DNA of 64,000 nt from Spirochaetales bacterium (GCA_016930085.1 JAFGHO010000069.1:81198-145197), one strand, 5' to 3'. Positions 51,574 to 61,525 are shown, counted from the stretch's first letter. Notes: generated from the sequence alone by a model not told the origin. Translations and numbers: made by a program.

Positions 51574-52545
51574 ATGAGTCTATATAAAGAACTTGGATTT
51601 GTAAATACCAAAGAGATGTTTAAAAAAGCGATAAACGGGGGTTACGCGATTCCCGCATATAATTTCAACAACATGGAACAGCTGCAGGCGATCATCTTCG
51701 GGTGCCTTGAAAGCCGGTCGCCCCTCATACTTCAGGTATCCAAAGGGGCGCGGGAGTACGCCAATCAAACGCTTCTCCGTTACATGGCTGAAGGCGCCAT
51801 GGCGATCGTGAACTCCCGCGAACATCCCATCCCCGTCGCCCTTCACCTTGACCACGGCGACAGCTATGAACTCTGCGTATCGTGCATCGAAATGGGATTT
51901 TCATCCGTCATGATCGACGGTTCACATCTTTCGTTTGAAGCTAATTGTGAACTGACGAAAAAAGTCGTTGATTATGCACATCGGCATGACGTGACCGTCG
52001 AGGGAGAACTCGGCGTTCTGGCAGGAATCGAGGAACATGTACAGCATGAAGTCTCCCATTACACGAATCCCGACGATGTCGAAGAGTTTGTCAAAAAAAC
52101 AGGGGTCGACAGCCTGGCGATTTCAATCGGAACGTCACACGGGGCATACAAGTTCAAAGTAAAACCCGGCGAAAAGGTACCAGAACTCCGCTTCGATATA
52201 CTCGAAGAAATCGAACGCCGTATACCCGGCTTCCCCATCGTCCTTCACGGCTCTTCATCCGTCCTCCCCAAATACGTCGAAATCATCAATGCATACGGGG
52301 GGCAAATGGAAGGAGCGGTCGGTGTACCGGAAGATCAGCTTCGAAAAGCGGCAAAATCCGCCGTATGTAAAATCAATATCGATTCGGACGGACGGCTTGT
52401 CATGACCGCCATTATCCGCAAACAACTGGCGGAAAATCCGTCGAACTTCGATCCCCGCAAATATCTCAAACCCGCACGGGAAGAACTGAAAGACATGATT
52501 ATCAATAAGAACAGGGACGTTCTCGGAAGCGCGGGAAAAGGTTGA
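51574..52545 (+). CDS. fba: Fructose-bisphosphate aldolase, class II
   Basis: 323-residue zinc-dependent aldolase of glycolysis and gluconeogenesis. The metal and catalytic region reads VALHLDHGDSYELCVSCIEMGFSSVMIDGSH, and the second His sits in GTSHGAYKFK, with the third in IVLHGSSSVL. AAAGGAG precedes the ATG. The protein is complete and of normal length for type B class II aldolases. A class II aldolase also lies next to flaA in Treponema pallidum as I recall, so this is conserved synteny rather than a functional link. Confidence 0.96.
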   Translation: MSLYKELGFVNTKEMFKKAINGGYAIPAYNFNNMEQLQAIIFGCLESRSPLILQVSKGAREYANQTLLRYMAEGAMAIVNSREHPIPVALHLDHGDSYELCVSCIEMGFSSVMIDGSHLSFEANCELTKKVVDYAHRHDVTVEGELGVLAGIEEHVQHEVSHYTNPDDVEEFVKKTGVDSLAISIGTSHGAYKFKVKPGEKVPELRFDILEEIERRIPGFPIVLHGSSSVLPKYVEIINAYGGQMEGAVGVPEDQLRKAAKSAVCKINIDSDGRLVMTAIIRKQLAENPSNFDPRKYLKPAREELKDMIINKNRDVLGSAGKG

Positions 52546-52557
52546 TGTCAATACCGA

Positions 52558-52593
52558 TTTAATCCTCACACACCGTCCCGTGTGAGGATTAAA
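52558..52593 (+). terminator. Terminator of fba
   Basis: TTTAATCCTCACAC (52558-52571) and GTGTGAGGATTAAA (52580-52593) form a perfect 14-bp stem with an 8-base loop, 13 bases after the fba stop. It is followed by TTT only, so it is strong in stem and weak in U-tract. Confidence 0.8.
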
Positions 52594-52768
52594 TTTACGG
52601 GGTGCTTATCCGGCCGCTGTCTGTCTCAAGACGCGGATTTCCCGTATGAGTCCTTTTCAAGCAGGTCGATTATTCCGGACACATATCGGCGTCATTCACC
52701 TAACAGGATAATTACGCGGAACCCCGGGAAGCCGTATCGGAACAGAAAGAAACGGCCGTTTATCACGG

Positions 52769-53788
52769 CTATCCCAGTTTTTTGAGGGTGACCAGATGGG
52801 TCAGACCGGTATCTTCCATTTTTATATCCAGCTGATAATCGCTAATACCGGTCTCGTTCAGCAATTTCCGGATATCATACCGCGAACGTTCGATGAGTAT
52901 CCAGTTGGCCAGATATTCGATCCACGGACGATACGGATTATATTTGCCTATATTGGTGAAATATAAAAGCCCGTTTTTATTCAACATATCATTGTATACA
53001 TTCTTCACGATTTTCCTGATATGCTTGTCTTTAAGATAATCGAATAATCCGCCGATGATGACGAGATCATACGGACCGTTTTCCATCAACGATTTTATAC
53101 TTACGGAAAAATATCCCTTTATATATTGGCAACGATCGTTCAGGGCGGACAGGTTTTTTTTGGAAAACTCAAGAGCTTCTTCATCGGCATCATTCAAATA
53201 CAGCCTGCAGGGCAGATGTTTCAGACAATCACTGATTACCGTGACGCCGCGGCTGTTACCGGAAGAAATGAGTAAAATTTTCGGTTCCCTGTGTCCTGAA
53301 TTACCGTTTCCTGAATGATTCAGCACTATATCGAGTATCAACTGTGAATGGAAGAGGGTCTTATTCCTGTGTTGTTGTGCGGGCGGGCTGTGAAGGGCAA
53401 AATCCTCACAAAAATATTCAACGGTATTCTTTTCCGCCTTGTTTTCCGCGGTAAAAAGATATTCAAGCGTCTCGAAATCACCGGGGTATCCCCGCGGCCA
53501 TTCCTGCAGTCGTTTTATAAAAGGTGACCTCCAATGGATTTGCCGCGCCGGTTCTACTATCTCAAGAATTTCATCCCTCGAGAGTCCCATTTTCTCACAT
53601 TGCAGGATATTGGCACAGACATCCAGAATCGAGGAGACGACCTTGTGGTAGGAATAGGTTATGTTATTGCTTTTTTTGATCTTGATCCTGCAAAAGCAAT
53701 CAATACTTCTTTCAAGCTTTTTCATGGTTACAAAAAAATCATTCGATTTTACACTATCCGCAACTGATTTAATCATGGATAACATCAT
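52769..53788 (-). CDS. Class I SAM-dependent methyltransferase, PhcB/extracellular-factor-like
   Basis: 339-residue cytoplasmic enzyme. The region WPRGYPGDFETLEYLF followed by SPPAQQHRNKTLF resembles proteins annotated as extracellular-factor (3-OH palmitate methyl ester) methyltransferases such as PhcB. The SAM-binding motif is ILLISSGNSRGV, with LYLNDADEEALEFSKKNL and YDLVIIGGLFDYL following. Whether it makes a fatty-acid methyl ester signal is unproven. The start is uncertain: ATG 53788 overlaps a TTGACA element and has no ribosome site, so a later ATG (about 53725) may be used. Confidence 0.75.
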   Translation of the reverse strand: MMLSMIKSVADSVKSNDFFVTMKKLERSIDCFCRIKIKKSNNITYSYHKVVSSILDVCANILQCEKMGLSRDEILEIVEPARQIHWRSPFIKRLQEWPRGYPGDFETLEYLFTAENKAEKNTVEYFCEDFALHSPPAQQHRNKTLFHSQLILDIVLNHSGNGNSGHREPKILLISSGNSRGVTVISDCLKHLPCRLYLNDADEEALEFSKKNLSALNDRCQYIKGYFSVSIKSLMENGPYDLVIIGGLFDYLKDKHIRKIVKNVYNDMLNKNGLLYFTNIGKYNPYRPWIEYLANWILIERSRYDIRKLLNETGISDYQLDIKMEDTGLTHLVTLKKLG

Positions 53789-54024
53789 ATGTCAAGCTTT
53801 TTTTTGGACCGATGTATTTACCGTTAGATTTTGATTACATATACCGTCTCACAGGAACGGATGCGGTAATATAAACCGGTTTAGCTTTCCCGTATTTGCT
53901 GCGACAGTACGGCCGTTCATACGTACCGCCTGCCGGAAATCAGGGTTAATGGACTTGATTTTTTTAACGGGAAAGGATACAGTAACCCGACAAATAACGG
54001 TCAACATAAAAAATCGGAATCCGG

Positions 54025-56220
54025 GTGCGATATATGAAAGAAAAATACTTTACCAAAGAAATGAATTACAAAAAAATCCTTAGAAAAATCATGGTCGAGT
54101 CCCTGAAGATCACCGGGGCGATTGAATCTTTTGTATTATACGGTACAAATGAAACCCAAAAGAAGCATCTTCCCATAGAAGAATGGGACAGGGCGGTCGT
54201 ATACGGGATTACCGGTAAAACACTGTTCGGACTTGTTGCGAAAATCAAGGTGTTTGTCGCCAAAATAAAAAAACTCGTTCCGGTGATGAATTATATCATA
54301 AAGGACGGAAAAAAAATCGAAAACTTCGGGGTTATCCCCTATCTCTTCAACAGATTTCATTCCCTGCACAAAAAAGGGATCACCGTTTTGCTGGTGCCGG
54401 AAGTCAAAAAATATGTCGAGGATTATAATCAGGAGTACGCGAAAATTCCTATTTATTCATACGACGGCCATAATCTGAAACGTCTGAACGAAGATGTACG
54501 GGTCATTGTGGGTATTATCAAAATAGGAAACTCGAGAAATTTTGTCTCCCTCCAGATTCCGCATTTCGGCATTATGGAACTCAATAATATCAACCAGCAA
54601 TTACTGGCAAAGGGAAACGAAGAAAACCTCAAAATCATGCTGAACAGGCTTATATCCATGGTCAATGTCGCTTCACTGGCTTATTATCACCAGAAAGGGA
54701 AATATATCAGTGAAACGCAACGCATGGAAGATCTGCTGCACAAGGAGGAACTGCTACGGGATCTGAGTGCCACCATCAGGAGAAAAGAAAACGAGATTAC
54801 CAGAAAAACCGAGGTGTTGAACAAGGTAATGCGTGAAAAATTCGATCTGGAACTCCAGCGAAACAAATTGTCCAAAGAGGTGTTGAAAGCGATCGAGACT
54901 GTCAAGGATATCCGGCATGAAACCGATACAAGCCTGGCAACGATTTCACATACCTCAAAGAACCTCTATATCGCACAAAAAAGTCTGACCGGTTTCGTCA
55001 ACAAAAATATAGCTTCTATCGAGAACGAACTCGTGCTTCTCAAGAAAACGATCCAAGCAGTGACCAACCGCTATCCCAAAATCGGTGAATACCAATTCTG
55101 GAAGAATATTCGCATTCTGGCAAATCGGATGGCCGTTCATTACGAAAACCTGGGGTTCAATCACAAACGGTCTTCCGATCATATGAACCAGGTGATGGAT
55201 TATATCCTTGCGGTCATCTCGCACCAACGCGGCACCGACTATATTGCGGAGGGCGACTATTATTCCGATCTCATAAAAATTCTGGACCGAATCAGAAAGA
55301 CCCACAGGGAGCGGCTCGACAATCTCGGTATCAGCTTCGAATACATGAACAACACGGGGGACAAAACCGTCCTTATCGACAAGATCTATCACTTTCACCT
55401 CGAAGAGGATATCTTTATCAACCTGCTTATCAACTCGATTCAGGCATTGCAGGGAAAACCGAAAAAAAGAATATGGATTGAAATTTATTCGAGTCCGCCG
55501 GCCAATGGTGAATCCCGGTTTTATGAAATACATTACCGCGATAACGGATGCGGTATCCCCGCCGATAAGAAAAGCGTCATTCTCACCGGCTGGACTTCGA
55601 AACAGCAATACAATCTCACCGAAATCGATTCAAAAACGGAGCACGGGCTTGGCGGTAAAACCATTTTGAAACGCATCCAGAACGCGGGAGGAACGATAAA
55701 GGAAATCGGGATAGAAGGCGAGGGAGCGCATTTTGTTATCACCCTGGCCAAACATATAGACAAAAAGGCGAAAATAAAACTTTCAAGTCAAAACGAACCC
55801 GAAGCGGAAAAAATCGAATTCCCGTGGAACACCAAAAAACATATCCTGATCATTGATGACGACAAGTCGGTCCAGCACTATATCGCCGATATTTTTCAGG
55901 AAACCCTGATTCCCTCATTCGCCACCGGACAGGAGGAAGCCTGGAACAGAATATACAGCACGCACCCGCCCGACATTATTACCCTTGATCTCGATTTATT
56001 GAGTGCAGAAAAAGGAGAAAATCTGCTTTTCAATTTTCACATGAAGGGAATCACCAGAAAGATACCGATCGTTATCGTATCCGGCGCAGACAGGGCTTAT
56101 GAAGAAGAAAAGCTGCAAAAGCTCGGGGCTGCCGCGATTTTTCAAAAGCCGATCAAGATCGATACATTACGTGAAAAGGTATTCAATCTACTTACAACCT
56201 TTCATCAAAAAAAATCGTGA
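54025..56220 (+). CDS. Soluble hybrid histidine kinase with C-terminal receiver
   Basis: 731-residue hybrid sensor kinase with no membrane helices. The first 240 residues form an unrecognised sensor region, followed by a coiled coil (about 230-295). A His in VKDIRHETD (His298) is the likely phosphorylation site, though the H-box is atypical. The HATPase_c domain has the N-box INLLINSIQAL, G1 YRDNGCGIP and G2 EHGLGGKTI. A receiver domain follows at 605-725 (IIDDDKSV; Asp655 in ITLDLDLL; VSGA; FQKP). No response regulator or output gene is next to it, so the downstream partner is unknown. Confidence 0.86.
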   Translation: MRYMKEKYFTKEMNYKKILRKIMVESLKITGAIESFVLYGTNETQKKHLPIEEWDRAVVYGITGKTLFGLVAKIKVFVAKIKKLVPVMNYIIKDGKKIENFGVIPYLFNRFHSLHKKGITVLLVPEVKKYVEDYNQEYAKIPIYSYDGHNLKRLNEDVRVIVGIIKIGNSRNFVSLQIPHFGIMELNNINQQLLAKGNEENLKIMLNRLISMVNVASLAYYHQKGKYISETQRMEDLLHKEELLRDLSATIRRKENEITRKTEVLNKVMREKFDLELQRNKLSKEVLKAIETVKDIRHETDTSLATISHTSKNLYIAQKSLTGFVNKNIASIENELVLLKKTIQAVTNRYPKIGEYQFWKNIRILANRMAVHYENLGFNHKRSSDHMNQVMDYILAVISHQRGTDYIAEGDYYSDLIKILDRIRKTHRERLDNLGISFEYMNNTGDKTVLIDKIYHFHLEEDIFINLLINSIQALQGKPKKRIWIEIYSSPPANGESRFYEIHYRDNGCGIPADKKSVILTGWTSKQQYNLTEIDSKTEHGLGGKTILKRIQNAGGTIKEIGIEGEGAHFVITLAKHIDKKAKIKLSSQNEPEAEKIEFPWNTKKHILIIDDDKSVQHYIADIFQETLIPSFATGQEEAWNRIYSTHPPDIITLDLDLLSAEKGENLLFNFHMKGITRKIPIVIVSGADRAYEEEKLQKLGAAAIFQKPIKIDTLREKVFNLLTTFHQKKS

Positions 56221-56270
56221 CTACGGTTTTTTTTGAGGTGCTATATCGGCTTCCCGGGACGGGGAATAAA

Positions 56271-56951
56271 TTATATATCCCTCAGGAAATAGTATGTCGC
56301 GCAGGAACCGGCAAAAAGCACGAGACTCAGAATAAACGACAGCAAGACGAGGTTCGCCATATAGAAACACGTGATAAAACCCAGTGCGACGAGAAGGAAA
56401 AAGAGAAGCGAGCCGTATAAAATCTTCGTGGTTCTGAATGCATCGAAAAATTTGTCCGTGAGAAATGAAAGAAGAAGAATCGTTGAGAGCCACATAAAAG
56501 GGAGAATAAAAAGGAGATAAAAATCATAATCGCCGTAATACATAAAAAAATACTGAATTGCGACAAGGGAATAGAAACCGGAAAAAAAAGAGAAAAGATT
56601 GGGCATACTGCTTTTTGACGTCCGGGGAAGACGGAATTTCTGAAAGACCATGTAGCCCAGAAGCCCCGCACCGGTATAGCAAAAATGGTCTTTCAGGAAA
56701 AAATGAATATAAAGAAAAAAAGCCTTGTATGACCCCGGATGTTTCTGCTGAAAGAAAAGGGTGATGAGTAATGAAGGAAAAAACCAGACCGCGCCCTTGA
56801 AAAAATCGACATAATTGATGGATATCTTCCCTGTATCCATCGTGTTATACAGCGAAAAGAGGACATAAAATATCGGTACGGACAAAATCATAAAAAGAAT
56901 CACGGGCAGATTATAATGATATGGGGGTGGATATGCAATAAGGAAAAACAA
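56271..56951 (-). CDS. Hypothetical multi-pass membrane protein
   Basis: Frame of 226 residues, very rich in Phe, Leu and Tyr, with five or six hydrophobic segments (NLPVILFMILSVPIFYVLF, FFPSLLITLFF, YDFYLLFILPFMWLSTILLLSFL, LLFFLLVALGFITCFYMAN, LLSFILSLVLFAGSCATYY). Family not recognised. The reading frame opens at TTG 56951 without a clear ribosome site, so the exact start is uncertain. It lies 30 bases after the AraC-type regulator on the same strand and could be expressed with it. Convergent with the histidine kinase gene. Confidence 0.6.
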   Translation of the reverse strand: MFFLIAYPPPYHYNLPVILFMILSVPIFYVLFSLYNTMDTGKISINYVDFFKGAVWFFPSLLITLFFQQKHPGSYKAFFLYIHFFLKDHFCYTGAGLLGYMVFQKFRLPRTSKSSMPNLFSFFSGFYSLVAIQYFFMYYGDYDFYLLFILPFMWLSTILLLSFLTDKFFDAFRTTKILYGSLLFFLLVALGFITCFYMANLVLLSFILSLVLFAGSCATYYFLRDI

Positions 56952-56980
56952 AAAAAAGCTTCATCAACCCCGAATGCCGG

Positions 56981-59302
56981 CTACTCCTTCTTTTCAGTTA
57001 CCGTTTTCTGTCTGTACAACCTCGGAGTCACCCCGTTATATTTTTTAAAGATCTTGTAAAAATGGGTTTTATTGGTGAAGCCGGTCATTTCCATAATTTT
57101 CAGCATCGGAAGCGAGGTATTTTCAAGAAGTTCCTCAACCCGCGCGATGCGAACCTCATTGATCACATCGGTCATCGACTTCCCCGTAATCCTTTTAAAA
57201 AGCCGGCCCAGATACGCGGCGGACAATTTGTATTTGTAGGCGAATGTCGAGATTCCGAGATTGATGTCCATGTAGCTATGATGAATAACGTCGACAATCG
57301 TATTGACAAGCGAGTTATGGGCGGTACTGTTTCGTTTTTCGATTGCGGACAAAAAAACGTCAAAAAGCGCATTGAAAAGCTTTTTTGCCTCTCCGATTGT
57401 TTCCGAATTGATCAGACGCGAGAAAAAATTATAAAAGTCGAATGAAAACTCCAGTATATGCCGCCGTATCAATTTGTTGATGGTTTTATTAACCGTATAC
57501 GCAACGGTATTCCGGCTCGTGATAATTGCGTTATACCCGTACGGCAAAGCGCTGTCGATAATGTCGTTGAAGGCGGCGATGAGGCTATCCCTGTCCGCAT
57601 AATGCATGGCTTCGACAAGCTGTTTTTCTTTCTCATAGGGATACACGAATGTATCCCTGTTGCCGTGCATCCCGGCGATGAGGCTTTCATCGATAATCAC
57701 CCCGTTACCCAGAATATATTTGTATTGCGCCATATGCAACACTTCTTCATAAAGAAGAGAAATATCCTTTTTACTTTTTTTCATTGAACCGACCACGACA
57801 CTCACCGTTATTTCATACGTTTTCTCGATGTATATACGGATCTCCTCCGCGATCGACATCACCGACTCCCTGACAGAGTCGCCGGCATCATGCCCGATGT
57901 TGATAATAAAAACAAGTTGATGATCCGATGTTTCGATCCCTTCATTCCGATACTTTTTCTTCACTATCTGTGTCGCGGCATCGATGATACCGACGCGCAG
58001 GAGGTTTTGCTCATGGCCGGAATAATGTTCGCTGATTTCCGCATACCGGTCGATATTCACCATCAAAAGCGTGTAACCGCAATCGGTATCGAGGCCGATA
58101 TTGAGTTCCTGAAGGAATCTGTTTAATTCATAATCACTCAGTTCATTCGACTGGGTGAAAAGCCTTCTCAAATTATATTGCTTGAGAAGGAGCGTATCGC
58201 TTTTCCTGTCCGCTTCTATGGCGATAAGCTTTTTGACGATATCGTCGATGGGTTTATACAATCGTTTTGCCAGAATAAAGGAAAACAAGGTACCGAGCAG
58301 GAGTATGGAGGCGGCGATGAAGAGGAGGTTTTTTCTCATTTCAAAAAGATCGTCCATTATTGTCGAGTAAGGGATCAGTTTCACGAATATCCACTTAAAA
58401 GATTCGATGAATGAGAATACGAGTAGCGTTCTTTTTGAGTCCAGATCGAGGAGAAGAATCCCCGATTTATTTTCGGGCGACAATACGGCCCGTATGTATT
58501 CGTAAATATGCGCATTCGAAAGCATCGGTTTCTTTGCGGTATCACCGATCAACAAGCGGTCGTCTTTATCGATGATGAGCACTTTAATATCCGGATTGAT
58601 ATCCACCGAGTCGATGATATCCCGCACCCATTTCTCCGAAATATTAATGATAATGGTGCCCGAGTGTTTCATACTTCGTACACCGGACAGATTGAACACA
58701 AAGGTATACACACCATACTCATCGAAATAGTTCTGCGTCACACCGGGTTCCCTGATAATGCGGGGAATGGGGATGAGTGTATTGAAGTGTTCGGAATTCT
58801 GCAGAATGGAATGTATTTCTTCGTCAAAAAAGGTGCCGATCGATTGTATCATGAATGTTTTGGCCGGAGAATTGATGTAATAGGTGTTATTCGAGGGATT
58901 GTAGATATATATCGAATGAATATACGGAATGAGATCTTTATATTTCTTGAAATGCGTAAGCGTCTTGTAGATCTCGACGGGATCGTTTAAGGGTGTAAAA
59001 AACAATCCGGAAAGGGTAAAATCGTTGAACATCTGTATTGCGATACTCTTCGACAGTTCCTGCATAAGCTTCGTACTCACGCCGGCCTGGAAAAGATTGT
59101 TTTTTTCACTTTCATATATTTTGTTGATGACGATATTCTCGAAATAAAAATAAAAGACAATCGTCAGAATAATGATGGAAAGGGTAACCGAGAGGGTGAC
59201 CGTTATGAGAATCTTGATATGTATTTCCCTTTTCGTTTTTGTATTGTCCCGGGAATTCTTTTTGACCGGTGAAAATGTCGTACGCCCCTCTTTTCGAGTC
59301 AT
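56981..59302 (-). CDS. Membrane-bound AraC-family regulator with extracytoplasmic sensor
   Basis: 773-residue one-component regulator. A basic N-terminus precedes TM1 (ILITVTLSVTLSIIILTIVFYFYF, about 30-53). A large extracytoplasmic Cache-like region follows, then TM2 (LLFIAASILLLGTLFSFILA, about 328-347) and a HAMP-like helix, then a cytoplasmic middle, and a C-terminal AraC helix-turn-helix (YKYKLSAAYLGRLFKRITG; FTNKTHFYKIFKKYNG). This is the YesN-type architecture found beside carbohydrate-uptake genes. It lies 74 bases after the solute-binding protein gene, which it probably regulates. Confidence 0.88.
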   Translation of the reverse strand: MTRKEGRTTFSPVKKNSRDNTKTKREIHIKILITVTLSVTLSIIILTIVFYFYFENIVINKIYESEKNNLFQAGVSTKLMQELSKSIAIQMFNDFTLSGLFFTPLNDPVEIYKTLTHFKKYKDLIPYIHSIYIYNPSNNTYYINSPAKTFMIQSIGTFFDEEIHSILQNSEHFNTLIPIPRIIREPGVTQNYFDEYGVYTFVFNLSGVRSMKHSGTIIINISEKWVRDIIDSVDINPDIKVLIIDKDDRLLIGDTAKKPMLSNAHIYEYIRAVLSPENKSGILLLDLDSKRTLLVFSFIESFKWIFVKLIPYSTIMDDLFEMRKNLLFIAASILLLGTLFSFILAKRLYKPIDDIVKKLIAIEADRKSDTLLLKQYNLRRLFTQSNELSDYELNRFLQELNIGLDTDCGYTLLMVNIDRYAEISEHYSGHEQNLLRVGIIDAATQIVKKKYRNEGIETSDHQLVFIINIGHDAGDSVRESVMSIAEEIRIYIEKTYEITVSVVVGSMKKSKKDISLLYEEVLHMAQYKYILGNGVIIDESLIAGMHGNRDTFVYPYEKEKQLVEAMHYADRDSLIAAFNDIIDSALPYGYNAIITSRNTVAYTVNKTINKLIRRHILEFSFDFYNFFSRLINSETIGEAKKLFNALFDVFLSAIEKRNSTAHNSLVNTIVDVIHHSYMDINLGISTFAYKYKLSAAYLGRLFKRITGKSMTDVINEVRIARVEELLENTSLPMLKIMEMTGFTNKTHFYKIFKKYNGVTPRLYRQKTVTEKKE

Positions 59303-59376
59303 ATCTAATAAAACCCTTATAATATAAAACAGGCCGGGGGTTCCCCTTCCTGTTTATCCCCCGTTCCGGAATGGCA

Positions 59377-60936
59377 TTATTTGCTGCGAAGATATTCGGA
59401 CCACTGCCTTCTAAACTCGTCTTTTACCCGCTTGAGGCCTGCCTGATACATCCGTCGGATCATATCGTCGTATCCCTCTTCCGGATCGATCATTCCCCAG
59501 ATGAGGGGGTCAAGATACTGTGTTTTCACGGTATCGATCGCCGCCATTTCGGCCTCCACGGGAACCTTGTCGAACTTGAAATCCGCGAATTTCTTTTCCG
59601 TCCCTTTATCATATATTTTCTGGATCCACTCCCTCACCACCGACCAGGTCGAGCTTAATTTTGTCGGTTCGACCCGGTAAAATTTTTCCTCCCTCCAGCC
59701 CCACGGACACGGCCTGTCCCATGGGAATCCCGTTTTGTCCGCGGTCACCCCGTCGGGGAGTATGATTTCACCTTTCTCGTCCAGTTCCCAATGTTTGCCC
59801 CGTATACCGAATGTCGTTAAATCCGCGTATGCCTGGTCCTGATGCAGTTTCTCCAATAGCATCAGGGCCCGCTCCGGGTTCCGTGAAGAAACGGGAATTG
59901 ACATCCCGTTGTTGTTTGCCGGGCTTTTCGGAGGACGCGGGAGTTTCATGTACGGCGACCACCAGTCCAGCTTCCATTCGGAGCTTTTTGCCGAAAGCCG
60001 CCTGTATTCTTCATTCGCGTTGATCGGATTAAGATTGGTGATCGCGCTCGTTCCTTTCAAAAAGGATTCCCTCGAATCGGTCATGTTCGCCAGAACATTC
60101 TTCGACCAGTATCCGTTCAGATAAAACCGCCGTGCATATGTCAGTGCACGGCGAAAGGTGTCATGTTCGAAGAGGACAAAGGGATGTTCCGGATCATTCT
60201 GGAAAACCTTGATGTAATTCATTTTCCCCACAACGAGATTTTCATCCGCGGAATCCGGCCAGCTTTCCATCCACATGGCCAATAATTCCGACATCACCTG
60301 ATTGTCGAAACCGCCTGCATTATACGGGATGATTCCTTCCTTTTCCTTGACCGTTTTCATATACCTTTCGAGATCCTCTATACCTCTTATTTTCCCAAGC
60401 CCGTGTTTTTGGGCGAGATCGAGCCGGTAAAGCAGACCGTTTCCTTCGGGATCGGTGTATCGAAAAGGAAGCATATACACGTGACCATTGACGGATGCCT
60501 GTTTCAGTGTTTCGGAAGAATAACTCGCCCATGTTTTCGGGGCGTAGACGGGCGCAAGCTCCTCGAGGGCGTACAATGCCCCCTGTTTCGCCTGCTCATT
60601 GTAGATACTCCACGGCGCCATATGCACGAGGTCCACCTGTTCCCCGGAGGAGAGGACGAGTCTCAGTTTCGTGGTCCAGTCCGTCCACGTGGTAAAATTC
60701 ACTTCCACAGTCGACGAGAGATCGCGAAGCATGAGTTCGTTCAATGCTTCGAGCGCACAATCATAATCGGGAACCGTGTCGCCGACAAGCCACATGACCA
60801 GTTTCACTTTTTTCAATTCCCGTGTTTCCTTTGACCGGAACTCTTTTTCTCCTCCACCGAAAACCGGGAAAACGCAACAGGTCATTCCGGCACAGAAAAT
60901 AAGGCATCGTATCGCTTTTGTCATGACATCTTTCAC
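59377..60936 (-). CDS. Extracellular solute-binding protein (carbohydrate ABC type), no adjacent permease
   Basis: 519-residue secreted binding protein of the family 1 sugar-binding group. GTG 60936 follows GGAGG. The N-terminal signal (IRCLIFCAGMTCCVFPVF) leads to GGGEKEF; the usual lipobox Cys right before GGG is a Phe here, so lipidation would have to use the upstream Cys pair or not occur. The core has VKLVMWLVGDTVPDY, VNFTTWTDWTTKLRLVLSSGEQVDLV and YMLPFRYTDPEGNGLLYRLDL. The AraC-type regulator is next, but no permease genes are in the window, so the transporter partner must be encoded elsewhere. Confidence 0.85.
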   Translation of the reverse strand: MKDVMTKAIRCLIFCAGMTCCVFPVFGGGEKEFRSKETRELKKVKLVMWLVGDTVPDYDCALEALNELMLRDLSSTVEVNFTTWTDWTTKLRLVLSSGEQVDLVHMAPWSIYNEQAKQGALYALEELAPVYAPKTWASYSSETLKQASVNGHVYMLPFRYTDPEGNGLLYRLDLAQKHGLGKIRGIEDLERYMKTVKEKEGIIPYNAGGFDNQVMSELLAMWMESWPDSADENLVVGKMNYIKVFQNDPEHPFVLFEHDTFRRALTYARRFYLNGYWSKNVLANMTDSRESFLKGTSAITNLNPINANEEYRRLSAKSSEWKLDWWSPYMKLPRPPKSPANNNGMSIPVSSRNPERALMLLEKLHQDQAYADLTTFGIRGKHWELDEKGEIILPDGVTADKTGFPWDRPCPWGWREEKFYRVEPTKLSSTWSVVREWIQKIYDKGTEKKFADFKFDKVPVEAEMAAIDTVKTQYLDPLIWGMIDPEEGYDDMIRRMYQAGLKRVKDEFRRQWSEYLRSK

Positions 60937-60952
60937 GGATATCCCTCCTTGA

Positions 60953-61480
60953 TTGCATATACGACAGGATTCCCGTCATAGTATATATAAAACAGATAAG
61001 AAGATAAACCGAAAAAAGTCTCCCCTGCCCGCCGCCCGTCATATTCCGCCCGGTACGGTGTATGAAATTAACGACGGGCGTATCCACGCCTGCCTTCCTT
61101 CTGCTATCGATACGGTTGCATCAGTATATGGGAAAACGCTAAAACAGTCACCGGGAATGATTAAAATATTGGGTGTCAAAACACCGGATATCGTATCGAT
61201 CGCTGTTTTTATCGAAAATAATACTCCGATACTCCTTCCCTTTCCCGGTAATTATCACTATATTAAGGGGAAATTGTCATTGAGATTGTCTTTACATATC
61301 GGCCTTTCAGGATCGACAGAGAAAGAAGCGATACATAGACACTATTTTGATGCAGCACGCCCGCCTTTTTGCGGCAAGGTTTTCAAACAGGTCCTGGTAC
61401 CGGACAATCTTAATTGTGTGGAAGGTGCTTTGATAAATGAAGAAAATTCGAATATATTTACTCTTACCGATTATCCGTAA
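60953..61480 (+). CDS. Possible hypothetical protein, weakly supported
   Basis: An open frame of up to 175 codons fills most of the gap between the solute-binding protein and infC. Its C-terminal half (KTLKQSPGMIKILGVKTPD, VPDNLNCVEGALINEEN) reads like plausible protein, but I see no ribosome site, and its 5' part overlaps the regulatory region of the divergent gene. Family not recognised. It could be a degraded gene; treat with caution. Confidence 0.3.
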   Translation: MHIRQDSRHSIYKTDKKINRKKSPLPAARHIPPGTVYEINDGRIHACLPSAIDTVASVYGKTLKQSPGMIKILGVKTPDIVSIAVFIENNTPILLPFPGNYHYIKGKLSLRLSLHIGLSGSTEKEAIHRHYFDAARPPFCGKVFKQVLVPDNLNCVEGALINEENSNIFTLTDYP

Positions 61481-61525
61481 GGGGCATCGGAGGGGATAAA
61501 TCGTATATAACCATGCAATCAACAA

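Noticed and set aside
53870..53885. AAACCGGTTT palindrome upstream of the hybrid kinase
   Set aside because: A 10-bp palindrome with no promoter element near it and no second copy; chance is a sufficient explanation.
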